This document shows, in pieces, positions 8,848 to 17,616 of a DNA stretch of 64,000 nt. The notes under the pieces are model-generated. The model did no database searches, was not told where the DNA came from, and worked only from the letters and a program-made list of their open reading frames with translations. The position numbers and the translations under genes are program-made. The stretch covers positions 42,797 to 106,796 of the forward strand of contig NZ_JAQIYM010000020.1 of the NCBI RefSeq assembly GCF_028823535.1, in the 5' to 3' direction. This DNA is from Pseudomonas serbica. GTDB lineage: Bacteria; Pseudomonadota; Gammaproteobacteria; Pseudomonadales; Pseudomonadaceae. Within the stretch, counting starts at the first letter, position 1. Each line of letters opens with the position of its first letter.

Positions 8848-9824
8848 TTTTTCGCTGTCTCCACGTGGCCGCCGAAGCCGAAGCGCTGGGCCGAGAGGAC
8901 TTTGTCACCAAAGGTGCCCTGGCCGCGCGAGCGGTAACGAGAGAACAGCGAGTTCGACAGCACTGGCACCGGCACGGCTTGTTCCATGGCGGCTTCGATA
9001 GTCCACTGACCCTCACCGCTGTCCGCTACGGAACCGGAAAAACCGTCGAGTTTGGGATCGCTGGCCAGGGCGTCGGCGGTCAAGTCGAGCAACCACGAGG
9101 ACACCACGCTGCCACGACGCCAGACTTCGGCGATGTCGGCAACGTTAAGGTCGAAACGCTGCTCTGGCGGCAGGATGTCGCTGGACTTGGTTTTCAGGAT
9201 GTCGAAGCCTTCGGCAAAGGCCTGCATCATGCCGTACTCGATACCGTTGTGAATCATCTTGACGAAATGCCCGGCACCGGCGGGACCAGCGTGGATGTAG
9301 CCGTGCTCGGCCCGATCGTCATCGGATTTGCGGTCCTTGGTGCGCGGAATGTCACCCATGCCCGGCGCCAGGGACTTGAACAGCGGATCGAGACGTGTGA
9401 CGGTCTCGGTATCGCCGCCGATCATCATGCAATAGCCGCGTTCCAGGCCCCAGACGCCACCGGAGGTGCCGACGTCGATGTAGTGCAGGCCTTTTTCCGC
9501 GAGGGTCTTGGCCCGGCGAATATCGTCCTTATAGAAGGTGTTGCCACCGTCGATGATGGTATCGCCGGCTTCGAGCAAGGTGCTCAGGTTGTCGATGGTG
9601 TCTTCGGTCGGTGCGCCTGCCGGCAGCATGACCCACACCGCTCGTGGCTTGGCCAGGCCAGCGACCAGGGCCGGCAAATCGGCAACGCCCGTGGCGCCCT
9701 CTGCACTCAAGGTGTCGACGAAGGCGGTATTGCGGTCGTACACAACGGTGCTATGTCCGTTGAGCATCAGGCGCCGCGCAATATTGCCGCCCATGCGGCC
9801 CAGTCCAATAATCCCGAGTTGCAT
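8844..9824 (-). CDS. gnd: 6-phosphogluconate dehydrogenase, decarboxylating (short form)
   Basis: A 326-residue protein of the short, GntZ-like 6-phosphogluconate dehydrogenase class. It has the dinucleotide-binding motif GLGRMGGNIARR near residue 7, DGGNTFYKD, and the catalytic segment GPAGAGHFVKMIHNGIEYG around 175-195. It converts 6-phosphogluconate to ribulose 5-phosphate and CO2. The short class usually prefers NAD+, which I infer but cannot test here. It is the first gene of the gnd-zwf operon. The upstream gap of 274 bases should hold the promoter. Confidence 0.93.
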   Translation of the reverse strand: MQLGIIGLGRMGGNIARRLMLNGHSTVVYDRNTAFVDTLSAEGATGVADLPALVAGLAKPRAVWVMLPAGAPTEDTIDNLSTLLEAGDTIIDGGNTFYKDDIRRAKTLAEKGLHYIDVGTSGGVWGLERGYCMMIGGDTETVTRLDPLFKSLAPGMGDIPRTKDRKSDDDRAEHGYIHAGPAGAGHFVKMIHNGIEYGMMQAFAEGFDILKTKSSDILPPEQRFDLNVADIAEVWRRGSVVSSWLLDLTADALASDPKLDGFSGSVADSGEGQWTIEAAMEQAVPVPVLSNSLFSRYRSRGQGTFGDKVLSAQRFGFGGHVETAKK

Positions 9825-10098
9825 GTACTGATGCTCCCTACTACAAATAAAAGTGTGTCAAAGGTTATAGCCCAACGCGACTCATGAGGTTAGTCCAGAG
9901 CGTTGGCATGAAGTTTCCGGGCATTGTGCCCGATCCTGATGGATAACGTCGGGAATCGTGCCAAAGACACAACGACCATGAAAAATAAAAAAGTTCCCTT
10001 TGGGGGCAAAAGAAATCAAAATTGGCGCCGATAGTAGATCAGCCACCGATTTCGGCGGGCAACCCTACAGTTGAGACACGCCATTTGCGAGGTGAGCA

Positions 10099-10275
10099 AT
10101 GGGCACAGTACACACCGCACTGCCAGCACAAACCCTTTACGTCACTATCCGTCGCGAGGAATTGCGTCAGTTGAAAGACGAGCGCGACCAGTTGAAACAG
10201 GAGCTGGCGCAACTGCGCTTGCTGATCCAGGGCCAGCAGCCCTTGCCACTGCCCCAACGGGCACCGCACGCCTGA
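10099..10275 (+). CDS. 58-residue coiled-coil protein
   Basis: A short reading frame starting MGTVHTALPAQTLYVTIR and continuing with a strongly helical, heptad-like stretch (EELRQLKDERDQLKQELAQL, residues 20-39) before a Pro/Gln tail. GAGGTGAG precedes the ATG by 5-6 bases. Initiation signals and coiled-coil composition argue for a real gene, although it is short and its function is unknown. It is reminiscent of the small leucine-zipper-like proteins common in Pseudomonas. A GGAAGCAG/CTGCTTCC hairpin (10292-10314) lies just after the stop. Confidence 0.65.
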   Translation: MGTVHTALPAQTLYVTIRREELRQLKDERDQLKQELAQLRLLIQGQQPLPLPQRAPHA

Positions 10276-10474
10276 CCTCCTCGCCGAAACCGGAAGCAGC
10301 ATTGCACTGCTTCCGACGCACCACCCCCTCCTTACCTGCGGTAACTCACGAAATTTTCACATTCGCCTGTTGATACTCCGGCGCAATGTGCGCCGCCTGG
10401 ACTGTGCGCGGCCGCTGTTGTCTTGGTGGCTGCGTGGCTTGGCGGTGGTAGTGATTGACTGGCTGGAGCGCTGA

Positions 10475-12220
10475 ATGACTTGGTTTAAACGCAGCGATAC
10501 GTCTGCGAAAGGTTTCGATTGGGCAGGACTTCTCTGGCTATTCCTGTTCTTCTGGTATTTCTCCGGCATCACCCAACTCTTGATCCAGCTGACCGGCACC
10601 TCCGGTTTCACCGGCTTTCGCCAGGCGTTCGTGATGAGTGCCATCTGGCTGGCGCCGATGCTGCTGTTTCCCCGGCAAACCCGGGTGATGGCCGCCGTGA
10701 TCGGTGTGGTGCTGTGGGCGTGCTCGATGGCCAGCCTCGGTTACTTCTTCATCTATCAGCAGGAATTTTCCCAAAGCGTCATCTTCATCATGTTCGAATC
10801 GAACGTGTCCGAAGCCGGCGAGTACATGACCCAGTACTTTGCCTGGTGGATGGTACCGGCCTTCCTCGCGCACACTGCAGTGGGCTATTTCCTGTGGACC
10901 CGCTTGCGCCCGGTGTACCTGCCGCGCACCAAGGCCCTGGTGGCAGCCGCCGCCATCCTGGTTGCCGTGGTCGGTTATCCGCTGGTCAAGCAGACGATGC
11001 GTACCGGCAGCTTCGCCGAGGGCTTCGAGAAATTCGAAACCCGCATCGAGCCGGCGGTGCCGTGGCAGATGGCCGTGGCTTATCATCGCTACCTCGATAC
11101 CCTGGCCGGCATGCAGGACATGTTGCACAGCGCGAGTAAGGTGGCGCCGCTGCATAACTTCAAGGATTCGACGGCCAACCAGCCGGCCACCCTGGTGCTG
11201 GTGATCGGCGAGTCGACCAACCGTCAGCGCATGAGCCTGTACGGGTACCCACGGCAAACCACCCCTGAGCTGGACAAGCTCAAGGATCAACTGACGGTCT
11301 TCGATAACGTCATCACGCCGCGCCCCTACACCATCGAGGCGCTGCAACAGGTGCTGACCTTCGCCGACGAAGAAAGCCCCGAGCTGTACCTGTCCACGCC
11401 GTCATTGGTCGCCATGATGAAACAGGCCGGCTACAAGACGTTCTGGATCACCAACCAGCAGACCATGACCAAGCGCAACACCATGCTCACGACCTTCTCC
11501 GAGCAGGCCGACGAACAGGTGTACCTCAACAACAACCGCAATCAGAATGCCGCCCAGTACGATGGTGACGTGATCGAGCCGTTCAACAAGGCCCTGGCCG
11601 ACGCGGCACCGCGCAAGCTGATCGTGGTGCATCTGCTCGGCACGCACATGAGCTACCAGTACCGCTACCCTTCGACCTTCGACAAGTTCAAGGACCGCAA
11701 TGGTGTTCCAGCCGGTGTACGTGACGATCAACTGCCGACGTACAACAGCTATGACAACGCCGTGCTGTACAACGACTTCGTGGTGTCGAGCCTGATCAAG
11801 GACTACGCCAAGTCTGATCCGAACGGCTTTTTGCTGTACCTCTCCGACCACGGCGAAGACGTCTTCGACTCCCCTGGACACGGCACCCTGGGACGCAACG
11901 AGAGCAAGCCGACAGCGCCGATGTACACCATCCCGTTCATGGCGTGGGCCTCGCCCAAATGGCGCGAAAGTCACGACTGGAACTTCGCCGCGGACTTGGG
12001 GCGCCCCTACAGCAGCTCACACCTGATTCATACCTGGGCAGACCTGGCAGGCCTGAGCTTCGATGAACTCGATCGCAGCAAGAGCCTGGTCAGTGACAGC
12101 TTCAAGCCACGCCCCTTGCTGATCGGCAACCCTTACGAGCGTCAACAGCGACCATTGATCGACTTCAGCCTGATCAAGCCTAAAGCGGCGCCAGCCGTGC
12201 ACGAAGTCGTGCAAAAGTAA
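10475..12220 (+). CDS. cptA: Phosphoethanolamine transferase, CptA/EptA family
   Basis: A 581-residue inner-membrane enzyme with about five membrane helices in the first 170 residues and a periplasmic sulfatase/alkaline-phosphatase-like domain. The catalytic motif GESTNRQRMSLYGYPRQT places the nucleophile at Thr248, and YLSDHGEDVFDSPGHG supplies metal ligands. Members move phosphoethanolamine from phosphatidylethanolamine to lipopolysaccharide. The CptA branch modifies the core heptose and the EptA branch lipid A. Overall resemblance suggests CptA, but the substrate cannot be settled by eye. CTGGAGCGCTGA precedes the ATG. A REP-type hairpin follows the stop. Confidence 0.8.
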   Translation: MTWFKRSDTSAKGFDWAGLLWLFLFFWYFSGITQLLIQLTGTSGFTGFRQAFVMSAIWLAPMLLFPRQTRVMAAVIGVVLWACSMASLGYFFIYQQEFSQSVIFIMFESNVSEAGEYMTQYFAWWMVPAFLAHTAVGYFLWTRLRPVYLPRTKALVAAAAILVAVVGYPLVKQTMRTGSFAEGFEKFETRIEPAVPWQMAVAYHRYLDTLAGMQDMLHSASKVAPLHNFKDSTANQPATLVLVIGESTNRQRMSLYGYPRQTTPELDKLKDQLTVFDNVITPRPYTIEALQQVLTFADEESPELYLSTPSLVAMMKQAGYKTFWITNQQTMTKRNTMLTTFSEQADEQVYLNNNRNQNAAQYDGDVIEPFNKALADAAPRKLIVVHLLGTHMSYQYRYPSTFDKFKDRNGVPAGVRDDQLPTYNSYDNAVLYNDFVVSSLIKDYAKSDPNGFLLYLSDHGEDVFDSPGHGTLGRNESKPTAPMYTIPFMAWASPKWRESHDWNFAADLGRPYSSSHLIHTWADLAGLSFDELDRSKSLVSDSFKPRPLLIGNPYERQQRPLIDFSLIKPKAAPAVHEVVQK

Positions 12221-12228
12221 TAGAACCT

Positions 12229-12254
12229 GTGGGAGCGGGCTTGCTCGCTCCCAC
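12229..12254. terminator. REP-type hairpin after the phosphoethanolamine transferase
   Basis: Arms GTGGGAGCG (12229-12237) and CGCTCCCAC (12246-12254) enclose GGCTTGCT. It lies 8 bases after the stop and probably ends or stabilises the transcript. Confidence 0.6.
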
Positions 12255-12285
12255 CGTTGTTCTTCGCTGTAGGAAACACCTCTAA

Positions 12286-12304
12286 AATAATAATAATTCT
12301 CGTT
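12286..12304 (+). promoter_or_regulatory. Candidate Fur box
   Basis: The 19 bases beginning AATAATAATAATTCTC agree with the Fur consensus at 12 of 19 positions by my hand alignment. The site sits 76 bases before a siderophore-receptor gene, where Fur control is expected. Similar AATAATTCTC-type sites precede other pseudomonad siderophore receptors. Confidence 0.6.
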
Positions 12305-12379
12305 TACCCCTAAATCCCCCCCTTCTCCTTCGTCTTTGAATCAACGGATTTTTCCCTCGACGACAAGGAGTCGGCCGCG

Positions 12380-14620
12380 ATGTTCGCGCCTATCACCCGT
12401 TCCATGACTTTTACCCTGGGCTTGTGCGGTGCCGCACTGAGCCCGGACCTGCTCGCTGAAGCCGATACCGAGACTGCGCCCCTGGCGCCAACCCTCATGC
12501 TCGGAGCGACCAACGTCACCGCCCAGAGCCTGGGTAGCACCACCGAAAATACCGACTCCTACACCACCGGTTCCATGAGTACGGCTACCCGGCTGCCCCT
12601 GTCGATCAAGGAAACACCGCAATCGGTATCCGTGGTCACGCGCCAGCAGATGGACGACTTCAAACTCGGCAGCCTGTCCGAAGCGATGAGCCAGACCACC
12701 GGCATTGTGGTCCAGCACAACGACTCTGACCGGGTCAGCTATTCCTCGCGCGGCTACACGATCAATAATTTCCAGATCGATGGCATGCTCAATACCTTCA
12801 GCTACATGAAGTCCGATTCCGACACCATCATCTATGACCGCATCGAGGTAGTCCGCGGTGCGACGGGCTTGACCACCGGTGCCGGCGATCCCTCGGCGAC
12901 CATCAACATGGTGCGCAAGCGACCGACCGCACAATGGGAAGCCAGGAGCGGCGTCAGCGGCGGCACCTATGACGACTACTACAGCTACCTGGACGTCGGC
13001 GGCCCGCTGGCTTTCGACGGGCGACTGCGCGGTCGTGGGGTGGTGGCCTACCGCGACAGCGACTCCTACCGGGACAAATACCAGCAGCAACGGGAAGTCG
13101 GGTACGGGGTGCTCGAAGCCGACCTGACCGACGACACCCTCCTGGCGGTGGGCTACGACTATCAGAACAAACATGTGCAAGGCACGTCGTGGGGCACGGT
13201 GCCGTACTGGAACTCTGACGGCAGCAAGGCCAACCTCGGGCGCTCGACTAACATGGCCACCTCCTGGAGCTCCTGGCCACTCAAGGACAAGACCGCGTTT
13301 GCCAACCTCGATCATCAACTGGGCGGCGGCTGGCAGTTCAAGGCGGCGTATACCCACCGCGAAAGCGACACCGACGGCAAGATCTATTACGGCGGTGGCG
13401 GTTTCCCGAATGCCGATCGCAGCGGCATGACCGCCTACCTTGGGCACATGCTCGGCACGCAAAAGATGAAGGCTTATGACTTCAACGTCTCAGGCCCCTA
13501 CTCGCTGTTCGGTCGAGAACACCAATTGATGGTCGGTTATGGCGAGGCTGAGCGTCGCGAAGACTCGCCTTACCTGGTGGTTGGCCCGAGGGCGGCGGAT
13601 TACGAAATCATCCCCGACTGGAAATACATGGGCAACATCGCCAAGTTCAGCGACACCGATACCGGCCTGACAGGCGCAAAAGACAGCACTCGGCAAAAAG
13701 CCGGTTACCTGGCCACGCGCCTGACCCTGACCGATGAACTGCATGCGGTAATCGGCAGCCGCTATGGCAGCTGGAAAGCGTCGAGCACCACCAACAGCTA
13801 CGACGCCAACCTGCAATTGAGCGCGGTCGATCACAGCAGTCAAGAACACAACGATATGTGGACGCCTTACGCCGGCCTGCTGTACGACCTCACCCCGGAG
13901 TACACCGTCTATGTCAGCTACACCGACATTTTCAAACCGCAGTCCAACCGCGACAGCAATCGCAAATACCTCGAACCGGTGGTCGGCAGTAACTATGAAC
14001 TGGGCCTCAAGGGCGGCCTGCTGGAAGAACGCTTGAACATGGCCACCGCGTTGTTCTGGAGCAAGCAGGACAACGTCGCGGAACTGGACGACGCGGTACC
14101 ACCGGATCCGGTGACCGGCGAGGAGTTCTACAAATCCAGCGGTAAAGGCAACAAGGTGCAAGGCTTCGAAGCCGAATTGTCAGGCGAAGTCCTGGAGGGC
14201 TGGAACATGACCGCCGGTTACACCTACACCCATTCGGTCGACGGTGAAAAACAACGGACCAACACGGTTCAGCCGTTGAACATGCTGCGCTTCTCGACGG
14301 CCTGGCACCTGCCCGGGGAGTGGCAGGCGCTGACAGTGGGCGCCGCGGTGAACTGGCAGAGCGACATCTACCGCAGCGCCAATCGCCCGGTTGGACGCCG
14401 CGCCGATGGCAGCCTGATCAGCGAACGCACGGACATCCAGCAGGAGGCCTACACCGTGGTCAACCTGATGTCGCGCTACGAATTCGACCGGCACCTGTCG
14501 GCGTCGTTGAACGTCAACAACCTGCTCGACAAGAAGTACTACGACAACGTCGGGTTCTACAACGGTGTGTATTGGGGTGACCCGCGCACGGTGACCCTGA
14601 GCCTCGACTGGAAGCTCTAG
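12380..14620 (+). CDS. TonB-dependent siderophore receptor
   Basis: A 746-residue outer-membrane receptor. A signal peptide ends near ASLSPDLLA/EADTE-type residues. A plug domain starts around residue 70 (IKETPQSVSVVTRQQMDD, then IEVVRGATGLTTGAGDPSA), and the barrel closes with RTVTLSLDWKL. The siderophore-receptor subfamily is supported by the plug motif GAGDPSATINMVRKRPT. The N-terminus is too short for the extra STN signalling domain found in FpvA and FecA, so it is probably a pure transporter resembling FhuE. The ligand is unknown. AAGGAGTCG precedes ATG 12380, and a Fur-like box lies upstream, so expression is likely iron-repressed. Confidence 0.92.
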   Translation: MFAPITRSMTFTLGLCGAALSPDLLAEADTETAPLAPTLMLGATNVTAQSLGSTTENTDSYTTGSMSTATRLPLSIKETPQSVSVVTRQQMDDFKLGSLSEAMSQTTGIVVQHNDSDRVSYSSRGYTINNFQIDGMLNTFSYMKSDSDTIIYDRIEVVRGATGLTTGAGDPSATINMVRKRPTAQWEARSGVSGGTYDDYYSYLDVGGPLAFDGRLRGRGVVAYRDSDSYRDKYQQQREVGYGVLEADLTDDTLLAVGYDYQNKHVQGTSWGTVPYWNSDGSKANLGRSTNMATSWSSWPLKDKTAFANLDHQLGGGWQFKAAYTHRESDTDGKIYYGGGGFPNADRSGMTAYLGHMLGTQKMKAYDFNVSGPYSLFGREHQLMVGYGEAERREDSPYLVVGPRAADYEIIPDWKYMGNIAKFSDTDTGLTGAKDSTRQKAGYLATRLTLTDELHAVIGSRYGSWKASSTTNSYDANLQLSAVDHSSQEHNDMWTPYAGLLYDLTPEYTVYVSYTDIFKPQSNRDSNRKYLEPVVGSNYELGLKGGLLEERLNMATALFWSKQDNVAELDDAVPPDPVTGEEFYKSSGKGNKVQGFEAELSGEVLEGWNMTAGYTYTHSVDGEKQRTNTVQPLNMLRFSTAWHLPGEWQALTVGAAVNWQSDIYRSANRPVGRRADGSLISERTDIQQEAYTVVNLMSRYEFDRHLSASLNVNNLLDKKYYDNVGFYNGVYWGDPRTVTLSLDWKL

Positions 14621-14726
14621 AGGTATTAATTCCCATTTAACGGAATCGGCGGATAATGATCGCTCGACTTTGATTCATCGACTCATGGACGAACGGCATC
14701 CGACATCTGCAAGTGGGAGGCACACC

Positions 14727-14945
14727 ATGAAAAGATCCACCTTGATCCTCGCAATCCTGATGACGTTAGGCTCCACCAGCGCCTTTGCCGAAGGCGGGGC
14801 CGAACGCATGCGCTACTACTACGAAACCTTGCACTACAACCAGCAAGTGGCGCTGGGCAATATCACCCCAGGCCAGGCGAAAGAGCTGCGGGTGCCAGAC
14901 GATCAAACCGCACAGATGACCGAGTCCTATCGGCCGAAAGATTGA
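14727..14945 (+). CDS. Small secreted hypothetical protein
   Basis: A 72-residue protein with a clear signal peptide (MKRSTLILAILMTLG..SAFA, cleaved before EGGAER), leaving about 50 residues including RMRYYYETLHYNQQ. GGGAGG at 14715-14720 selects ATG 14727 over an upstream in-frame start. It follows the siderophore receptor by about 100 bases. GATAATGAT at 14652-14660 is half of a Fur-type box, so iron control is possible but weakly supported. Function unknown. Confidence 0.75.
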   Translation: MKRSTLILAILMTLGSTSAFAEGGAERMRYYYETLHYNQQVALGNITPGQAKELRVPDDQTAQMTESYRPKD

Positions 14946-15018
14946 CCTCTGCCTGCCTGCCCGTCTGCAGGAGCAAGCTTGCTCCGGGCGGCGTTCCGAC
15001 GATGGTCATCAACGATAA

Positions 15019-15041
15019 CGAGGGGCACCAGGTACCCCTCG
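15019..15041. terminator. Hairpin between convergent genes
   Basis: Arms CGAGGGG (15019-15025) and CCCCTCG (15035-15041), followed by a T-rich stretch. A second palindrome, GGAGCAAGCTTGCTCC (14970-14985), lies upstream. Both sit between the small secreted protein gene and the convergent GNAT gene. Confidence 0.55.
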
Positions 15042-15093
15042 TGTCCTTGAGTTTTTCGCGAGCAAGCTCGCTCCCGCACAATGACCGTCAGGA

Positions 15094-15591
15094 TTACAGA
15101 GGCTTGATCCAGAACATCATGCGCCCGTGGGCCGGATCGAACTCGCCCGGGGCAAAACCGAACTTGTCGTAGGAGGCCTGCGCCACCGCATTGCCTTCCA
15201 GCACCTCCAGGGTGATCTTGCAGCAGCCGCGCTGACGGGCGATGTCCTCGACCTTGTGCAGCATTCGCTGGCTCAGCCCCAGACCGCGAAACTTCGGCAC
15301 CACCGCCACGTCATGCACGTTGACCAATGGCCGGCAGGCAAAGGTCGAAAACCCTTCAAAGCAATTGACCAGCCCGGCCGGCTCGCCGCCGACAAACGCC
15401 AGCACGCTGAATGCATGGGGGCGCTTGGCCAACTCACCCGGCAGATTTTCCAGTACGGTGGCTGGCAGGGAGTGCCCACCGCCCATTGGATCTTCGGCGT
15501 AACTGTTCAAGACCAGGCCAATCGCCTCGGCATGCAGCGCATTGGTGTAGCGGGCTTGAAGCACAAGAATTTCTGCGGAATCCATTTCCAT
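15094..15591 (-). CDS. GNAT-family N-acetyltransferase
   Basis: A 165-residue single-domain acetyltransferase starting MEMDSAEILVLQARY. The acetyl-CoA-binding motif is VVPKFRGLGLSQRMLHKVEDIA, preceded by the strand LVNVHDVAV and followed by CCKITLEVLEGNAVAQASY, the usual GNAT motif A/B arrangement. The start at 15591 is chosen because the longer frame upstream has no family-like sequence. The substrate is unknown; FAPGEFDPAHGRMMFW near the end suggests a small-molecule GNAT. Confidence 0.85.
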   Translation of the reverse strand: MEMDSAEILVLQARYTNALHAEAIGLVLNSYAEDPMGGGHSLPATVLENLPGELAKRPHAFSVLAFVGGEPAGLVNCFEGFSTFACRPLVNVHDVAVVPKFRGLGLSQRMLHKVEDIARQRGCCKITLEVLEGNAVAQASYDKFGFAPGEFDPAHGRMMFWIKPL

Positions 15592-15679
15592 CCTCGATGA
15601 CTTGCCCCAGTGCGTTGTTCGCGCTGGAAGGCGTGGCGAACATATCGCGAGCGCGGTTGTGGCGACAAGCCTGAAGTTC

Positions 15680-15725
15680 AAAAGATCGCAGCCTTTCAAG
15701 GCGCGGCCGCAGGCTGCGATCTTTT
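15680..15725. terminator. Strong bidirectional terminator
   Basis: Perfect 15-bp inverted repeat (15680-15694 and 15711-15725) reading AAAAGATCGCAGCCT and its complement, with a 16-base loop. It lies directly after the stop of the DinB gene and upstream of the GNAT gene, so it separates the two transcripts. Confidence 0.85.
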
Positions 15726-15729
15726 GATC

Positions 15730-16311
15730 CTAATGCCCCCAAATCAACGCCTCAGTCCATCCCAGCTCGGCAAAATCTTCCGCCCGCAGGTGCGACTCCC
15801 CAGCGCAGAAAAACTCGTCCAGCTGCGGCGGCATGACCGAAGTGCCGCTGAGCATCGCGTGGACCTGCCCGCGATGATGGATCTGGTGCTCGAAAAGATG
15901 CGACAGCAGGCGCAGGCGGCTGTCGTATTGCGGCGTGTCCCGGGCGATGGTCACGATCTTGCCCAGGTCGGCATCGCGCATTTGCTCGCAATAGGCAATC
16001 AGGCGCCGGTCGACTTGCGCCTGTTCGCGCTTGAGATCGATAGCATGGGTAAAGGGCTCGTCCGCCTGGAAGAACACGAGGCAATCGGGATGGGGATCAT
16101 CACCGCGCAATTCGCGCTCAAGGGCATCCACGTAGAACCAGTCACAGGTCAGGATGTGGTTGAGGGTGGCGCCGAGACTGGGAAAAAAACTGACCCGGGG
16201 TGCCGCCAGCTCATCTTCGCTCAACTGACTCCAGGCCTTGGCCAGTCGGTGATTGGCCCAGGCGTTCTGGTAAGCCATGGTGAGCAAATGGTGCGACAGA
16301 GGTTGATTCAT
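15730..16311 (-). CDS. DinB-family protein
   Basis: A 193-residue protein of the DinB/YfiT four-helix metalloenzyme-like fold. It starts MNQPLSHHLLTMAYQNAWAN and has the spaced histidines expected for a metal site: NHILTCDWFYVDAL and LFEHQIHHRGQVHAML. ATG 16311 is chosen because AGGAGG lies 7 bases before it; the GTG at 16317 would be only one base away. DinB-superfamily members include thiol-dependent S-transferases, but the substrate of this one is unknown. It lies 18 bases downstream of zapE on the same strand and may be cotranscribed. Confidence 0.85.
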   Translation of the reverse strand: MNQPLSHHLLTMAYQNAWANHRLAKAWSQLSEDELAAPRVSFFPSLGATLNHILTCDWFYVDALERELRGDDPHPDCLVFFQADEPFTHAIDLKREQAQVDRRLIAYCEQMRDADLGKIVTIARDTPQYDSRLRLLSHLFEHQIHHRGQVHAMLSGTSVMPPQLDEFFCAGESHLRAEDFAELGWTEALIWGH

Positions 16312-16329
16312 CTTCACGCCTCCTGGACT

Positions 16330-17448
16330 TCACGCCTCGGCAAAACGTTGCAGTTGCATTTCCTGCAGGCGGCTGAGGGTGCGGCGGAACGGAAATTCCA
16401 GGTAGCCCTCGGTGTAGAGCGAGTCCATGGGCACCTGGGCTTCGAGGTACAGCGGCACCTTGCGGTCGTAGCACTCATCCACCAGCGCGATGAAACGCCG
16501 TACCCCGTCGTCGTGCACCGACAACTGCGGCAACTCGCGATCACCTGCCACCACACGCTCGACCCCGTCCTCAGTGCCCCGGGCAATACGCCCCGGACGT
16601 TTTTGTGCGCTGAGGCTGGGCACATCACCTACAAGAATAGCGCTGAAGGTGTCGCACAGGGCCATGAAATCCATCGCTGCAAAGGGCTGCTCACAGAGGT
16701 CGGCGTAACGGCACCAGAGCACACCCTGGCTGGCCTGGACCACCGGCAGCGTACGATAACCGACCTTGATCGGCTCGCTGGAAACCGCTTGGCCAACGGT
16801 CAGCATCCGGAAAACCTCGTCCAGCGCGCTGGGCTGGCCCGGCGCGGCCACCCAATAACGTTGCAAGCCCTGCCCCGGATGCAGGCGATGGTCTTCCCCA
16901 CCGTCCACCGCGATCACCGACATATGCTGTTTGATCGCGGCGATCGCCGGCAGGAAGCGGTCGCGGTTGAAGCCGTCGGCGTACAGCTGGTCTGGGGGAA
17001 GGTTTGAGGTGCAGACCACCACCACGCCCTGTTCGAACATCACCTGGAACAGGCGTCCGAGAATGATCGCGTCGCCGATGTCATTGACGAACAGCTCGTC
17101 AAAGCACAGCACCCGCACTTCTTCGCTCAGTTCGCGGGCCAAGGCCTGCAACGGGTCGGCAGTACCGGTCAGCTGAAATGAGCGTTGGTGCACCCATCCC
17201 ATGAAATGATGAAAGTGCTGACGCCTGGCCGGCACCCGCAGGTGTTGATAGAACTGGTCCATCAACCAGGTCTTGCCACGCCCGACAGGGCCCCAGAGGT
17301 AGACGCCCTTGATCGGCCTGCGGCCTTCATGCAGCGCTTCATGGCACTTTTGCAAAGCCCAGACAGCATGTTCCTGGGCCTCGTCCTGGACGAAACCCTT
17401 CTGTTCGATCGCGTGCTGCCAGGCACTGAGGGGAGAGTCGATTTTCAT
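16330..17448 (-). CDS. zapE: ZapE, AFG1-like cell-division ATPase
   Basis: A 372-residue AAA+ family ATPase. Walker A is GPVGRGKT (53-60) and Walker B LCFDELF (114-120), with the family marker TSNLPPDQLYADGFNRDRFLP. In E. coli, ZapE associates with FtsZ and the division site. The start is MKIDSPLSAW at 17448. The much longer open frame continuing to 18816 is only the antisense of the next gene. The upstream gap is shared with the divergent aldo/keto reductase. Confidence 0.92.
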   Translation of the reverse strand: MKIDSPLSAWQHAIEQKGFVQDEAQEHAVWALQKCHEALHEGRRPIKGVYLWGPVGRGKTWLMDQFYQHLRVPARRQHFHHFMGWVHQRSFQLTGTADPLQALARELSEEVRVLCFDELFVNDIGDAIILGRLFQVMFEQGVVVVCTSNLPPDQLYADGFNRDRFLPAIAAIKQHMSVIAVDGGEDHRLHPGQGLQRYWVAAPGQPSALDEVFRMLTVGQAVSSEPIKVGYRTLPVVQASQGVLWCRYADLCEQPFAAMDFMALCDTFSAILVGDVPSLSAQKRPGRIARGTEDGVERVVAGDRELPQLSVHDDGVRRFIALVDECYDRKVPLYLEAQVPMDSLYTEGYLEFPFRRTLSRLQEMQLQRFAEA

Positions 17449-17532
17449 GCGCGGCAGTATGCCATCCGTCGACGCCGGCTTCTGTGAAATTTCGTGCCAT
17501 GCCTGCGCTATTCCGTGCAGCGAAAAAGTGTC

Positions 17533-17561
17533 TTGACGGAATATATTATTCGCATCATATT
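17533..17561 (+). promoter_or_regulatory. Candidate sigma-70 promoter of the aldo/keto reductase
   Basis: TTGACG at 17533-17538 and CATATT at 17556-17561 with a 17-base spacer in an AT-rich stretch. The palindrome at 17573 would overlap the start of transcription. Confidence 0.5.
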
Positions 17562-17572
17562 TAATACATGAC

Positions 17573-17589
17573 GAACATAATTTATGTTC
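17573..17589. promoter_or_regulatory. Perfect 17-bp palindrome, candidate operator
   Basis: GAACATAA, one central T, then TTATGTTC. It lies 27 bases upstream of the aldo/keto reductase ATG and 11 bases beyond the candidate -10 element, a good place for a repressor. The cognate regulator is not obvious in the window. Confidence 0.5.
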
Positions 17590-17616
17590 AACAGACGTTC
17601 CTCCAGGAGTCTTCCC

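Noticed and set aside
10370..10474. Possible 34-codon frame (TTG start) ending at the cptA start
   Set aside because: It could be a coupled leader peptide, but it has no ribosome binding site and no recognisable feature, so I did not annotate it.
14652..14670. Second Fur box before the small secreted protein gene
   Set aside because: Only the left half (GATAATGAT) matches; the right half agrees at about one position, so it is mentioned under the gene but not listed as a site.
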